Notes under the pieces: generated by a model
Seen by the model: only the letters and a program-made list of their open reading frames with translations
Told to the model about the DNA's origin: nothing
Database searches by the model: none
Made by a program: the position numbers and the translations under genes
Shown: in pieces, positions 1 through 6,653 of the stretch
Position numbering within the stretch: position 1 is the first letter of the stretch
Layout of the letters: every line of letters starts with the position of its first letter
NCBI GenBank assembly: GCA_903904765.1
Contig: CAIVEA010000869.1
Coordinates: 1 to 9,943, forward strand
Reading direction: 5' to 3'
DNA length: 9,943 nt
From: an uncultured Chloroflexota bacterium
GTDB taxonomy: Bacteria; Chloroflexota; Anaerolineae; Aggregatilineales; Phototrophicaceae

Positions 1-342
1 GCAAGGCGAACAGGGTCAGCAGGGACAGCAGTCGCAACAAGGCCAGCAAGGACAACAGTCGCAGCAAGGCGAGCAGGGTCAGCAAGGGCAACAGTCGCAG
101 CAGGGACAGACTGACCAGCAAGGCCAGCAAAGCGGACAGAGTCAGCAGGGCGAACAAGGTCAGCAGTCGCAGCAAGGCGAACAGGGTCAGCAGGGACAGC
201 AGTCGCAACAAGGCCAGCAAGGACAACAGTCGCAGCAAGGCGAACAGGGTCAGCAGGGACAGCAGTCGCAGCAGGGACAGACTGACCAGCAAGGCCAGCA
301 AAGCGGACAGAGTCAGCAGGGCGATCAAGCGCAGCAGTCCGG
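1..342 (+). repeat. Tandem duplication, 171-bp period, inside the Gln-rich coding region
   Basis: Bases 1-171 and 172-342 are two head-to-tail copies with a period of 171 bp (57 codons), so the frame is kept. Across the first ~152 bases of each copy I find only four differences (copy-1 positions 73, 85, 88 and 91), all at third codon positions and all synonymous (Glu, Gln, Gly, Gln codons). The last ~18 bases of copy 2 diverge as the repeat gives way to unique sequence. Each copy is itself built of shorter QQG-type units. The array begins at the window edge, so more copies may lie upstream. Confidence 0.88.
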
Positions 343-790
343 GCAGCCCGTGCAGAGCAATCAGGCCGGCCAGCAGAGCGACGCACAGGGGCAACCGGGC
401 GGCGCGGCGGCGGGCGCTGGCGATCAATCTGCTGAAAACGGCAATCAGGGCGGTTTCCAGCAGACGCAGAGCGAGGTCAATCAGGATAACAACCCGGATG
501 GGCAGGGCGAAAGCCAGTATGATCCGGTGTATGCGCCGCAGCGCATCGGCGGCACGGGCGACCAGCAGGTGCAGTTAGACACGAACGATGCCAACGCACC
601 GCTGCAAGAAGGGGAGTTCACCCAGAACCCGCAAGGCGAGGCGGCTGTTCCCTACAATCAGGTGTTCAGCGACTACAGCGGTGCGGCCAACCGTGCGCTG
701 GAAAGCGATTACATCCCGTTAGGGCTGCGCGATGTGGTGCGTGATTATTTCTCGTCGCTGGAACCGGGGCAGAGTAAACCGCGACCCTGA
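2..790 (+). CDS. Gln/Gly-rich protein, C-terminal part (5'-truncated by window edge)
   Basis: The frame is open from base 2 to the TGA at 788-790, giving 262 residues of a protein that begins before the window; the GTG at 350 is only an internal valine codon. The first ~115 residues are almost entirely Gln, Gly and Ser with scattered Glu, Asp and Thr, in QQG/QGQ units. A Gly/Ala/Asn/Gln-rich linker follows. The last ~85 residues look like a normal conserved segment, from 'YDPVYAPQRIGGTG' through 'EGEFTQNPQGEAAVPYNQVF' to 'YIPLGLRDVVRDYFSSLEP'. No catalytic motif or membrane segment is visible in this part, and I cannot name the family. It lies 49 bp upstream of the MoxR gene on the same strand, so it is probably the preceding member of the operon. 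The low-complexity part may be a flexible linker between an unseen N-terminal (perhaps membrane) region and the C-terminal domain; that is inference. Confidence 0.8.
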   Translation, partial: QGEQGQQGQQSQQGQQGQQSQQGEQGQQGQQSQQGQTDQQGQQSGQSQQGEQGQQSQQGEQGQQGQQSQQGQQGQQSQQGEQGQQGQQSQQGQTDQQGQQSGQSQQGDQAQQSGQPVQSNQAGQQSDAQGQPGGAAAGAGDQSAENGNQGGFQQTQSEVNQDNNPDGQGESQYDPVYAPQRIGGTGDQQVQLDTNDANAPLQEGEFTQNPQGEAAVPYNQVFSDYSGAANRALESDYIPLGLRDVVRDYFSSLEPGQSKPRP

Positions 791-839
791 GCAGCGGCGG
801 CGATCAAGGGTGTGAATGGTATTGAAGGGCGAAAGACCT

Positions 840-1829
840 ATGACGGACGCAGGTGACGCGATTTCGATGGAACAGTTTAGCCGCCTCGCACAGGCGATTG
901 AGGCCGAGGTGGGGCGGGTGATTGTGGGGCAGAAGGCGGTGGTGCGCGGCGTGCTAATCTGCGTGCTGGCAGGCCGCCATGCGCTGCTGGAAGGTGTGCC
1001 GGGGCTGGGCAAGACCATGCTCATCCGGTCACTGGCGGACGCGCTGGATTTGAAGTTCGCCCGCATCCAGTTCACGCCCGACCTAATGCCTGCCGACATC
1101 ACCGGCACGGACATTCTGGAGGACGACGAGCAGGGGCGGAAGGTGAAGGTGTTCCAGCCGGGGCCGGTGTTCGCCAATCTGGTGCTGGCGGACGAAATCA
1201 ACCGCGCCACGCCCAAAACGCAGTCCGCACTGCTGGAGGCCATGCAGGAACAAACGGTCACGGTGGCGAACCGCAGTTACCGCCTCGAAGCGCCGTTCTT
1301 CGTGCTTGCGACACAGAATCCGCTGGAGATGGAAGGCACATACCCGCTGCCGGAAGCGCAATTGGATCGCTTCATGTTCAAGGTGACGGTGCAGTATCCG
1401 TCGGTGAGCGATCTGGTTACGGTGCTGGAACGCACAACGGGCAGCAGTACGCCCCACGCTGGCAAGGTGGCGGATGGCGCACAGATCATCCACATGGGGC
1501 AGTTGGCACTAAATACCCCCGTAGCAACGCATGTCACCGAATATGTGGCGCGGCTGATTGTGGCGACGCATCCCGAAGATGCCAGCGCCCCGTCGCGTGT
1601 GAAGCAATTCGCCCGTTACGGTTCTAGTCCCCGTGGGGCGCAGGCGCTGATTATCGGCGCGAAGATCAACGCGCTGCTGGAAGGGCGCTATAACGTGGCC
1701 TTCGAGGATGTGCGGGCGGTCGCGTCGCTGGCGTTGCGCCATCGGCTGCTGCTCAACTTTGAAGGGCTGGCGGAGGGTGTGAGTACCGATGATCTGGTGG
1801 CCGATTTGCTGGCGGCGGTGACTCCATGA
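840..1829 (+). CDS. MoxR-family AAA+ ATPase
   Basis: A cytoplasmic AAA+ ATPase of the MoxR family (AAA_3 type), 329 residues from the chosen ATG and normal for the family. Visible motifs are Walker A GVPGLGKT (residues 52-59), Walker B LVLADE (114-119) followed by INRATPKTQSALLEAMQE, sensor-1 ATQNP (157-161), and the family stretch LPEAQLDRF (170-178). The C-terminal ~110 residues fit the helical lid. MoxR proteins hydrolyse ATP to remodel or activate VWA-domain partners; DUF58 and VWA genes follow here, which is the classic arrangement. I prefer ATG 840 because AAGGG lies 10 nt upstream and homology-like sequence begins there. An in-frame ATG at 816 also has AAGGG 5 nt upstream and would add MVLKGERP. 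The stop overlaps the next start (ATGA). Family assignment is certain; the client and process are inferred. Confidence 0.95.
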   Translation: MTDAGDAISMEQFSRLAQAIEAEVGRVIVGQKAVVRGVLICVLAGRHALLEGVPGLGKTMLIRSLADALDLKFARIQFTPDLMPADITGTDILEDDEQGRKVKVFQPGPVFANLVLADEINRATPKTQSALLEAMQEQTVTVANRSYRLEAPFFVLATQNPLEMEGTYPLPEAQLDRFMFKVTVQYPSVSDLVTVLERTTGSSTPHAGKVADGAQIIHMGQLALNTPVATHVTEYVARLIVATHPEDASAPSRVKQFARYGSSPRGAQALIIGAKINALLEGRYNVAFEDVRAVASLALRHRLLLNFEGLAEGVSTDDLVADLLAAVTP

Positions 1830-2278
1830 AGGTCGAATTACGCGAAGTCACCCGCGATAACTGGCTGACGTGTGTGCGCCTGAAAGTGGCGGAGTCGCAG
1901 ATGCGCTGGGTGGCCTCCAATGCAGTATCGCTGGCGCAATCCAAGTATGAGCCGGAGTGCGTTCCGCTGGCGGCCTATGATGGCGAGACAATGGTTGGGT
2001 TCGCCATGTACCGACCGGAAGATTACGGCCTGTCCAAAGTGTGGTTCATTGATCGGCTGATGGTCGGGCAGGATTTTCAGCGCAAGGGTTACGGGCGGGC
2101 GATTATGATCGCGCTGCTGGAACGACTGCGGGCGCAAGCCGGTTTCGCGGCCATCATGATTAGCTTTGTGCCGGATAACGAGGGGGCGCGGCGGCTGTAC
2201 AGCAGTCTGGGGTTCGAGGATACAGGCGTGGTTGAAGAAGGCGAAGTGGTGTTCCGCATGGCTCTGAAGCCAGCATAA
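1826..2278 (+). CDS. GNAT-family N-acetyltransferase (diamine/spermidine acetyltransferase-like)
   Basis: A 150-residue, single-domain GNAT enzyme of typical length, expected to move an acetyl group from acetyl-CoA to an amine. The acetyl-CoA pyrophosphate-binding motif is QRKGYGRA (residues 85-92), preceded by the beta-4 strand 'VWFIDRLMV' (72-80). The C-terminal motif is 'PDNEGARRLYSSLGFEDTG' (from 116), with Asn118, Tyr125 and the Gly-Phe pair at 129-130. The N-terminus (LREVTRDNW...VAESQMRWVASNAVSLAQSKYE) and 'MVGFAMY' resemble the BltD-type spermine/spermidine acetyltransferases of Bacillus, from memory, so a polyamine substrate is the best guess; antibiotic or protein acetylation is not excluded. 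The ATG overlaps the MoxR stop by four bases, which predicts translational coupling. This enzyme is not a usual MoxR-operon component and may be a later insertion into the operon. Confidence 0.9.
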   Translation: MKVELREVTRDNWLTCVRLKVAESQMRWVASNAVSLAQSKYEPECVPLAAYDGETMVGFAMYRPEDYGLSKVWFIDRLMVGQDFQRKGYGRAIMIALLERLRAQAGFAAIMISFVPDNEGARRLYSSLGFEDTGVVEEGEVVFRMALKPA

Positions 2279-2287
2279 GCGTACAGC

Positions 2288-3187
2288 ATGACCGACGAAA
2301 CGCTGTTTGACGAAAAGACCCGCCGCAAATTGGAGCAGCTCACGCTGGTCGCTACCCGTGTGCGGGCGGGCGCGATGAAGGGTGATCGCCGTTCCAGCAA
2401 GCGCGGTACTAGCATCGAGTTTGCCGATTACCGCGACTATGTGCGCGGGGATGATTTGCGCCGCCTCGATTGGAACATCTTCGCACGGCTGGAGCGCCCG
2501 TTCATCAAGCTGCTGGAAGACGAGGAGGATCTGGCGGTTCATCTGCTGCTGGATGTTTCTGCCAGCATGGATTGGCCGCAAGAAGGCGTGCGCGATCAGA
2601 ACAAACTGCTCTACGGGCAGCGCTTGCTGGCGGGGCTGGCGCATATTTCGCTGGCGACTAATGACCGCCTGACGCTGGCGGCGCTGACGGATGCCCCTAC
2701 CGCGCAATTCGGCCCCTCACGCGGGCGCGGGTATACGTTGGCGATGCTCGATTTTGTGGGCAAGCTGGCGGCGCAGGGCGTGACCGACCTGAACGCGGCG
2801 CTGCGGGCTTATGCGCTGCGGGGTGGCAGGCCGGGGCTGTGTTTTTTGATAAGCGACCTGCTTTCGCCGGAGGGATTCAGCACCGGATTGAACGCGCTGC
2901 TGGCGAAGGGCTATGAAGTGGGCATTATTCATCTACTCGCGCCGGATGAGGTTGACCCGCCGCTGGGTGGCGATCTGCGCCTTGTGGATGTGGAGACGGG
3001 GCGGGCGCAGGAAGTGACGGTGGATGGCGGGATGCGAAGCCTGTACATCAAGCGGTTGCACGACTGGCAGGATAGAATCCGCGCCGACTGCGCCAAGCGC
3101 GGCGTGCATTATGTTCCGGTGGTGACGGATACCGCGTGGGAAAAGGTCATCCTCGGCAGCCTGCGGCGCTTGGGCGCGGTGAAATAA
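2288..3187 (+). CDS. DUF58 protein with VWA-type metal site
   Basis: 299 residues, the usual DUF58 length. The DUF58 signature is clear at residues 40-67: GTSIEFADYRDYVRGDDLRR followed by LDWNIFAR. A von Willebrand A-like fold follows with a complete metal-ion-dependent adhesion site: DVSAS (Asp89, Ser91, Ser93), Thr166 in 'VTDLNAAL' and Asp190 in 'FLISDLL'. There is no signal peptide or membrane segment, so it should be cytoplasmic or peripheral. DUF58 proteins almost always lie next to MoxR and are thought to be MoxR partners; no biochemical activity is generally established. It starts 9 nt after the acetyltransferase stop with no strong ribosome-binding site in that gap, and ends 4 nt before the BatA-like gene. 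That spacing is consistent with a single transcript and coupled translation. Confidence 0.94.
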   Translation: MTDETLFDEKTRRKLEQLTLVATRVRAGAMKGDRRSSKRGTSIEFADYRDYVRGDDLRRLDWNIFARLERPFIKLLEDEEDLAVHLLLDVSASMDWPQEGVRDQNKLLYGQRLLAGLAHISLATNDRLTLAALTDAPTAQFGPSRGRGYTLAMLDFVGKLAAQGVTDLNAALRAYALRGGRPGLCFLISDLLSPEGFSTGLNALLAKGYEVGIIHLLAPDEVDPPLGGDLRLVDVETGRAQEVTVDGGMRSLYIKRLHDWQDRIRADCAKRGVHYVPVVTDTAWEKVILGSLRRLGAVK

Positions 3188-3191
3188 GCCT

Positions 3192-5114
3192 ATGGCCTTT
3201 CTCACCCCTCTCGCGTTGCTCGGCGGCCTGCTGGCTGTCCCCATCATCCTGCTGTATATGCTGCGGTTGCGGCGGCGCGAAGTGCCGGTTTCCAGCACGT
3301 TTTTGTGGCAGCAAGTGGTACGGGATAGCGAAGCCAATACCCCGTGGCAAAAACTGCGCCGCAATCTGCTTCTGTTCCTGCAACTGCTGATTCTGGCGCT
3401 GCTGGTGCTGGCGCTCATGCGTCCATTCATCATCGTTCCGGCGGTCAGCGCGGGGCAGATCGAATTGCTGCTGGACGCTTCCGCCAGTATGAACGCCACC
3501 GATACGCCCGATGGCAGCACGCGCTTCGAGGCGGCGCGGGCGCAGGCTCTGGGTATGGTAGACACGCTCGGTGCGGGGGATACCATGACCGTCATTCGCG
3601 TGTCGAACGTGCCGGAGGTGCTTGTTCCGCGCACAGGAGATGCCAATCTGCTGCGGCAGGCCATCCTCGCCATGCAACCGGGGCAGGCTGCCGCCGACTG
3701 GGTGGCGGCTTTTACGCTGGCGGCGGCTGATGCGGCGGGCGCACAGGATTTTAATCTGGTGGTAGTGGGCGACGGCGGCTTGGGTGCTGCCGAAGGGCTG
3801 CCCGGCGTGCCGGGGACAGTGCTATATCTTCCTGTCGGGCAGTCCGGCGATAATCTGGCGATCACGGCGCTGTCGGCGCGGGCACTGCCCGGTCAGCCGC
3901 CGCAGTTGTTCGCGCAGATCACGAACTATGGCACACAGGACGCGGCGGTGATTTTTGATTTGCGCGTGGACGGGGCGCTGCACAGCGCGGAACGCCTGAC
4001 CGTTCCGTCGGGGAGCAGTTTGCCCGTAATCTCTACTGATTTGCCTGCCGATTTCCAGACGATGCAGGCCGGACTGACGCTGCCTGCTGGCGCTGCTGTG
4101 CCGGATTATCTGGCGCTGGATGACCGCGCATGGACGGTGAACAGCACAGGCGGCGGGCGGCGGGTGCTGTTGATGAGCGCGGGTAACCTGTTTTTGGAGC
4201 AGTCGCTCCGCAGTTTGCCGGGGATTGAAGCGTTTCAGGGCGACCCGACGCGCCCGCTGCCCGCCGAAGCCTATGATCTATACATTTTCGACGGTTGGCT
4301 GCCTGCGGACGGCGTGCTGCCGCAGGGCGATCTGCTGTTCATCAACCCGCCACAGGATACCAGCCTGTTCAAAGTGGGCGCGGAGAGCAGCGAAACGGGT
4401 GCGATCAGTGTGTTGCCCAACGATGCCCGTACCGCTTTCGTGGACTTCGGCAGTGTGAATATCCTCAAGTTTCGTCCGGTGACGGCGGATTGGGCGACTC
4501 CGCTGGTCAGTGCGGCGGGCGGGGCGCTGCTGCTGGCAGGCGAAACCGACGGGCGACAGGCCGCGATTCTGACGTTTGATCTGCACGATTCGGATTTGCC
4601 GCTGCAAATCACATGGCCGATTTTGATGGCGAACCTGATGGACTGGTTCACGCCGCGCAGTGCTGTTACTGTGCCGGATGGCCTGCATGTGGGCGATTCG
4701 CTGTCGGTGCGGCCTCCTGCCGGGGCGACGCAGGTGCGCGTGACGCTGCCCGATGGGAGCGTGCGTGATCTGCCCATCGAGCGCGGGACGGTGGTGTTCG
4801 CAGATACGGATGTGCCCGGTTTGTACCGCGTAGAGTTGTTGGCGGGTGAACAGGTGCTGCAATCGGCGGCGGTGGCGGTCAACCTGTTCTCGCCGCTGGA
4901 GAGCGCGATTGCCCCCCGTGAGCAAATCACCCTCAGCGGCGCGACGATTCAACCCGCTGCGCCGGATGCGGTGGGTCAACAAGAATTCTGGCCACTGGCG
5001 GCGCTGCTGGCGCTGGCTGTGCTGCTGGTCGAATGGTGGGCGTATCAGCGACGGATGCAAGCGCCAACCGTGTTTCAACCGATTTTTCGCCGTCCGAAAG
5101 TGATTGCCCGGTAA
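3192..5114 (+). CDS. BatA-like membrane protein with a VWA domain
   Basis: 640 residues. The N-terminus is the BatA/aerotolerance-regulator type: a first hydrophobic helix at about 5-23, the basic loop 'RLRRREVPVSSTFLWQQV', and a second helix at about 58-76 ending MRPF. A VWA domain follows with DASAS (Asp95, Ser97, Ser99) and Asp194 in 'VVVGDGG'. The Thr usually present in the metal site seems replaced: Ala168-Asp169 stands where Thr-Asp is expected. A long beta-rich, presumably extracytoplasmic region leads to a C-terminal helix ('EFWPLAALLALAVLLVEWWAYQRR', from about 598) and a short basic tail. It probably forms a membrane complex with the other VWA protein and is acted on by MoxR. The TAA stop (5112-5114) lies in or at the left end of the inserted IscB element, so the final residues may not be the ancestral ones. 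Confidence 0.92.
   Translation: MAFLTPLALLGGLLAVPIILLYMLRLRRREVPVSSTFLWQQVVRDSEANTPWQKLRRNLLLFLQLLILALLVLALMRPFIIVPAVSAGQIELLLDASASMNATDTPDGSTRFEAARAQALGMVDTLGAGDTMTVIRVSNVPEVLVPRTGDANLLRQAILAMQPGQAAADWVAAFTLAAADAAGAQDFNLVVVGDGGLGAAEGLPGVPGTVLYLPVGQSGDNLAITALSARALPGQPPQLFAQITNYGTQDAAVIFDLRVDGALHSAERLTVPSGSSLPVISTDLPADFQTMQAGLTLPAGAAVPDYLALDDRAWTVNSTGGGRRVLLMSAGNLFLEQSLRSLPGIEAFQGDPTRPLPAEAYDLYIFDGWLPADGVLPQGDLLFINPPQDTSLFKVGAESSETGAISVLPNDARTAFVDFGSVNILKFRPVTADWATPLVSAAGGALLLAGETDGRQAAILTFDLHDSDLPLQITWPILMANLMDWFTPRSAVTVPDGLHVGDSLSVRPPAGATQVRVTLPDGSVRDLPIERGTVVFADTDVPGLYRVELLAGEQVLQSAAVAVNLFSPLESAIAPREQITLSGATIQPAAPDAVGQQEFWPLAALLALAVLLVEWWAYQRRMQAPTVFQPIFRRPKVIAR
5096..5111 (+). other. Putative omega-RNA guide (host sequence left of the element)
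   Basis: In characterised IscB systems the guide is the ~16 nt of host DNA immediately upstream of the element's left end, transcribed as the 5' end of the omega-RNA. If the left border is near 5111/5112, the guide here is GAAAGTGATTGCCCGG, which is also the 3' end of the BatA-like coding sequence. The position follows from the inferred border and shifts with it. The predicted target is the same locus in relatives lacking the insertion. Confidence 0.4.
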
Positions 5115-5340
5115 GCAACCCAGCACCTAAAGGTGGGGGCTTTTAACAGCCCAATGCTTACCCGAATCAGCCGCAAGGCTACGTTAGGGACAAATAGATA
5201 GGCACTTCGGAATACCTCACCAGTTCCGAACTCTGCGGTACAGGATTAAACAGGCTAAAGGGGATAGGCCAGTGTCCTGTACAACAAACTGTCCCATAAC
5301 ATTTTCTAGGTGAACTGAACTCCTGCAAAGGAAGCATTTT
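5111..5340 (+). ncRNA. Putative IscB omega-RNA scaffold
   Basis: Non-coding region between the upstream stop and iscB, where the omega-RNA of IscB elements normally lies. Pairings found by hand are as follows. P1 is GTAAGCA (5111-5117) with TGCTTAC (5155-5161), enclosing hairpin CACC-TAAA-GGTG (5124-5135) and GGGC/GCCC (5137-5140 with 5149-5152). A GNRA hairpin AGCC-GCAA-GGCT lies at 5169-5180. A long-range stem GTTAGGGAC (5183-5191) pairs with GTCCC-A-TAAC (5291-5300), one bulged A. Inside it are TTCGGAA/TTCCGAA (5206-5212 with 5224-5230) and GTACAGGA/TCCTGTAC (5238-5245 with 5275-5282). A second GNRA hairpin TCCT-GCAA-AGGA lies at 5321-5332. This density of perfect stems is hard to explain by chance. 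The RNA would guide IscB to a DNA target. The 3' end is unknown and may reach into iscB. No strong promoter is evident, so operon readthrough may supply it. Confidence 0.75.
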
Positions 5341-6653
5341 GAGGTAACTCAATGCAAAGAGCATTCGTGCTAGACCAGAACAAGAAACCGTTGATGCCCT
5401 GCCACCCAGCAAGGGCGCGAGAACTATTACGTAAGAGGAAGGCGCGAATTTTCAAGCTGTACCCTTTTACAATTATTCTCACAGAACGGGAAGCAGGAAC
5501 GGTACAGAATGTCGCTTTCAAAATAGACCCCGGTAGTAAGCAAACCGGGATTGTGTTAGCGGCAGATTTCAAACGCGGCAAGCGTGTTATTTGGGCTGCC
5601 GTACTCGAACATCGTGGACAGCAAATCAAGAACGCTCTTGAAAGCCGCCGAGCCATTCGGCGCAGCCGCCGTACTCGACAGACTCGCTATCGTCCAGCAC
5701 GGTTCTTGAACCGCCATACAGACAAAGGGCGACTGCCACCATCGCTGCAATCCCGAATTGAAAATGTCTGGACGTGGCTGTGTCGCCTCAATCGTGCCTG
5801 TTCCATCAGCAACATCGCACAAGAGCTGGTTCGGTTCGATACCCAACTGCTGCAAAATGCTGAGATTTCGGGTGTGGAGTACCAGCAAGGTGCGTTGCAG
5901 GGCTTTGAAGTGCGCGAATACTTGCTCGAAAAGTGGCAGCGCAAGTGCGCCTACTGTGGCAAAAAAGACGTGCCCTTGGAGGTCGAACATATCCACCCCA
6001 AGTCTCGCGGAGGTAGCAACCGTATCAGCAATCTTACACTAGCTTGTCACGAGTGTAATCAGGCTAAAGACACACAAACAGCCGCTGAGTTTGGGCATCC
6101 TGAAATTCAGCAACAAGCCAAGTTACCGCTGAAAGATGCCACCGCCGTGAATGCGACCCGTTGGGCATTGTACAGTCGTCTGCAAACAACGGGCTTGCCT
6201 ATCGAAATCGGTACAGGTGGACGCACGAAGTTCAATCGCGTCACGCAAGGCTACCCGAAAGCCCATTGGATTGACGCAGCTTGTGTGGGCGAGAGTGGTG
6301 AGTGGATCTATCTCAATCCAGAACAAGCCTACTTGCACATCAAGGCGACTGGACATGGTTCAAGACAGATGTGTAGAACCAACCAGTATGGTTTTCCGAC
6401 TCGACATCGGTTACGCCAGAAGCAGCATTTCGGTTTCCAAACAGGTGATATGGTCAAAGCGATAGTCCCTGCTGGAAAGTATACTGGAACGCATATCGGG
6501 CGCGTGGCTTGCCGCGCAACAGGCAGTTTCGACATCACAACCGCCACTGGAAAAGTAACCGTATCGCACAAACATATCAAGACTATGCATCATTCCGATG
6601 GGTACAGCTATACGAAAGGATTAGGCGCTATCCCTCCCCGCACCTAAAGGTGG
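5123..6653 (+). repeat. Matching 14-mers at the two element ends
   Basis: GCACCTAAAGGTGG occurs at 5123-5136 and again at 6640-6653 in the same orientation, followed by GGG in the first and AGG in the second. The core CACCTAAAGGTG is a hairpin in each. The entry spans both copies; only the two 14-mers are repeated. They mark equivalent subterminal structures of one element, not a tandem repeat. Confidence 0.8.
5352..6647 (+). CDS. iscB: IscB RNA-guided nuclease (RuvC-HNH)
   Basis: 431 residues, within the usual IscB range and apparently intact. The N-terminal PLMP motif is at 13-16 ('KKPLMPCHPARARELLRKRKARI'). RuvC-I follows with Asp59 in 'FKIDPGSKQTGIV', then an Arg-rich bridge helix at about 94-121 and RuvC-II Glu158 in 'IAQELVRFD'. 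The HNH domain runs from about 195 to 240 with zinc-type cysteines 199/202 and 232/235 and the EVEHIHP motif (His213). RuvC-III 'AHWIDAACVG' has His305 and Asp308. The ~120-residue C-terminus fits the target-adjacent-motif interaction region. IscB, the ancestor-like relative of Cas9, uses omega-RNA to cut double-stranded DNA. The ATG at 5352 has a good GAGGT site (5341-5345) 6 nt upstream. The TAA stop (6645-6647) is the loop of the right-end hairpin. Identification is firm; activity is inferred from the intact motifs. Confidence 0.96.
   Translation: MQRAFVLDQNKKPLMPCHPARARELLRKRKARIFKLYPFTIILTEREAGTVQNVAFKIDPGSKQTGIVLAADFKRGKRVIWAAVLEHRGQQIKNALESRRAIRRSRRTRQTRYRPARFLNRHTDKGRLPPSLQSRIENVWTWLCRLNRACSISNIAQELVRFDTQLLQNAEISGVEYQQGALQGFEVREYLLEKWQRKCAYCGKKDVPLEVEHIHPKSRGGSNRISNLTLACHECNQAKDTQTAAEFGHPEIQQQAKLPLKDATAVNATRWALYSRLQTTGLPIEIGTGGRTKFNRVTQGYPKAHWIDAACVGESGEWIYLNPEQAYLHIKATGHGSRQMCRTNQYGFPTRHRLRQKQHFGFQTGDMVKAIVPAGKYTGTHIGRVACRATGSFDITTATGKVTVSHKHIKTMHHSDGYSYTKGLGAIPPRT

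Noticed and set aside
1..342. CRISPR array or other non-coding repeat array
   Set aside because: The repeat keeps the reading frame, its differences are synonymous third-position changes, and there are no unique spacers between constant repeats; it is coding low complexity.
816..839. ATG 816 as the MoxR start
   Set aside because: It has an AAGGG 5 nt upstream and cannot be excluded, but the added MVLKGERP reads like a leader containing the AAGGG site of ATG 840, so 840 is preferred.
2933..3865. Long minus-strand open frame (310 codons), and similar antisense frames elsewhere
   Set aside because: It overlaps two well-supported plus-strand genes, its translation is Ser/Arg/Pro-rich without domain motifs, and it follows from high-GC codon bias on the opposite strand.
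5115..5351. A small protein gene upstream of iscB
   Set aside because: No plus-strand frame with a credible start and ribosome-binding site is seen, and the minus-strand frame 5179-5412 runs into iscB; the dense stems favour a structured RNA.
5352..6647. Group I intron-type HNH homing endonuclease, or full Cas9
   Set aside because: The PLMP N-terminus, Arg-rich bridge helix and RuvC motifs split around HNH in 431 residues define IscB; it lacks the REC lobe and length of Cas9, and no intron structure interrupts a gene.
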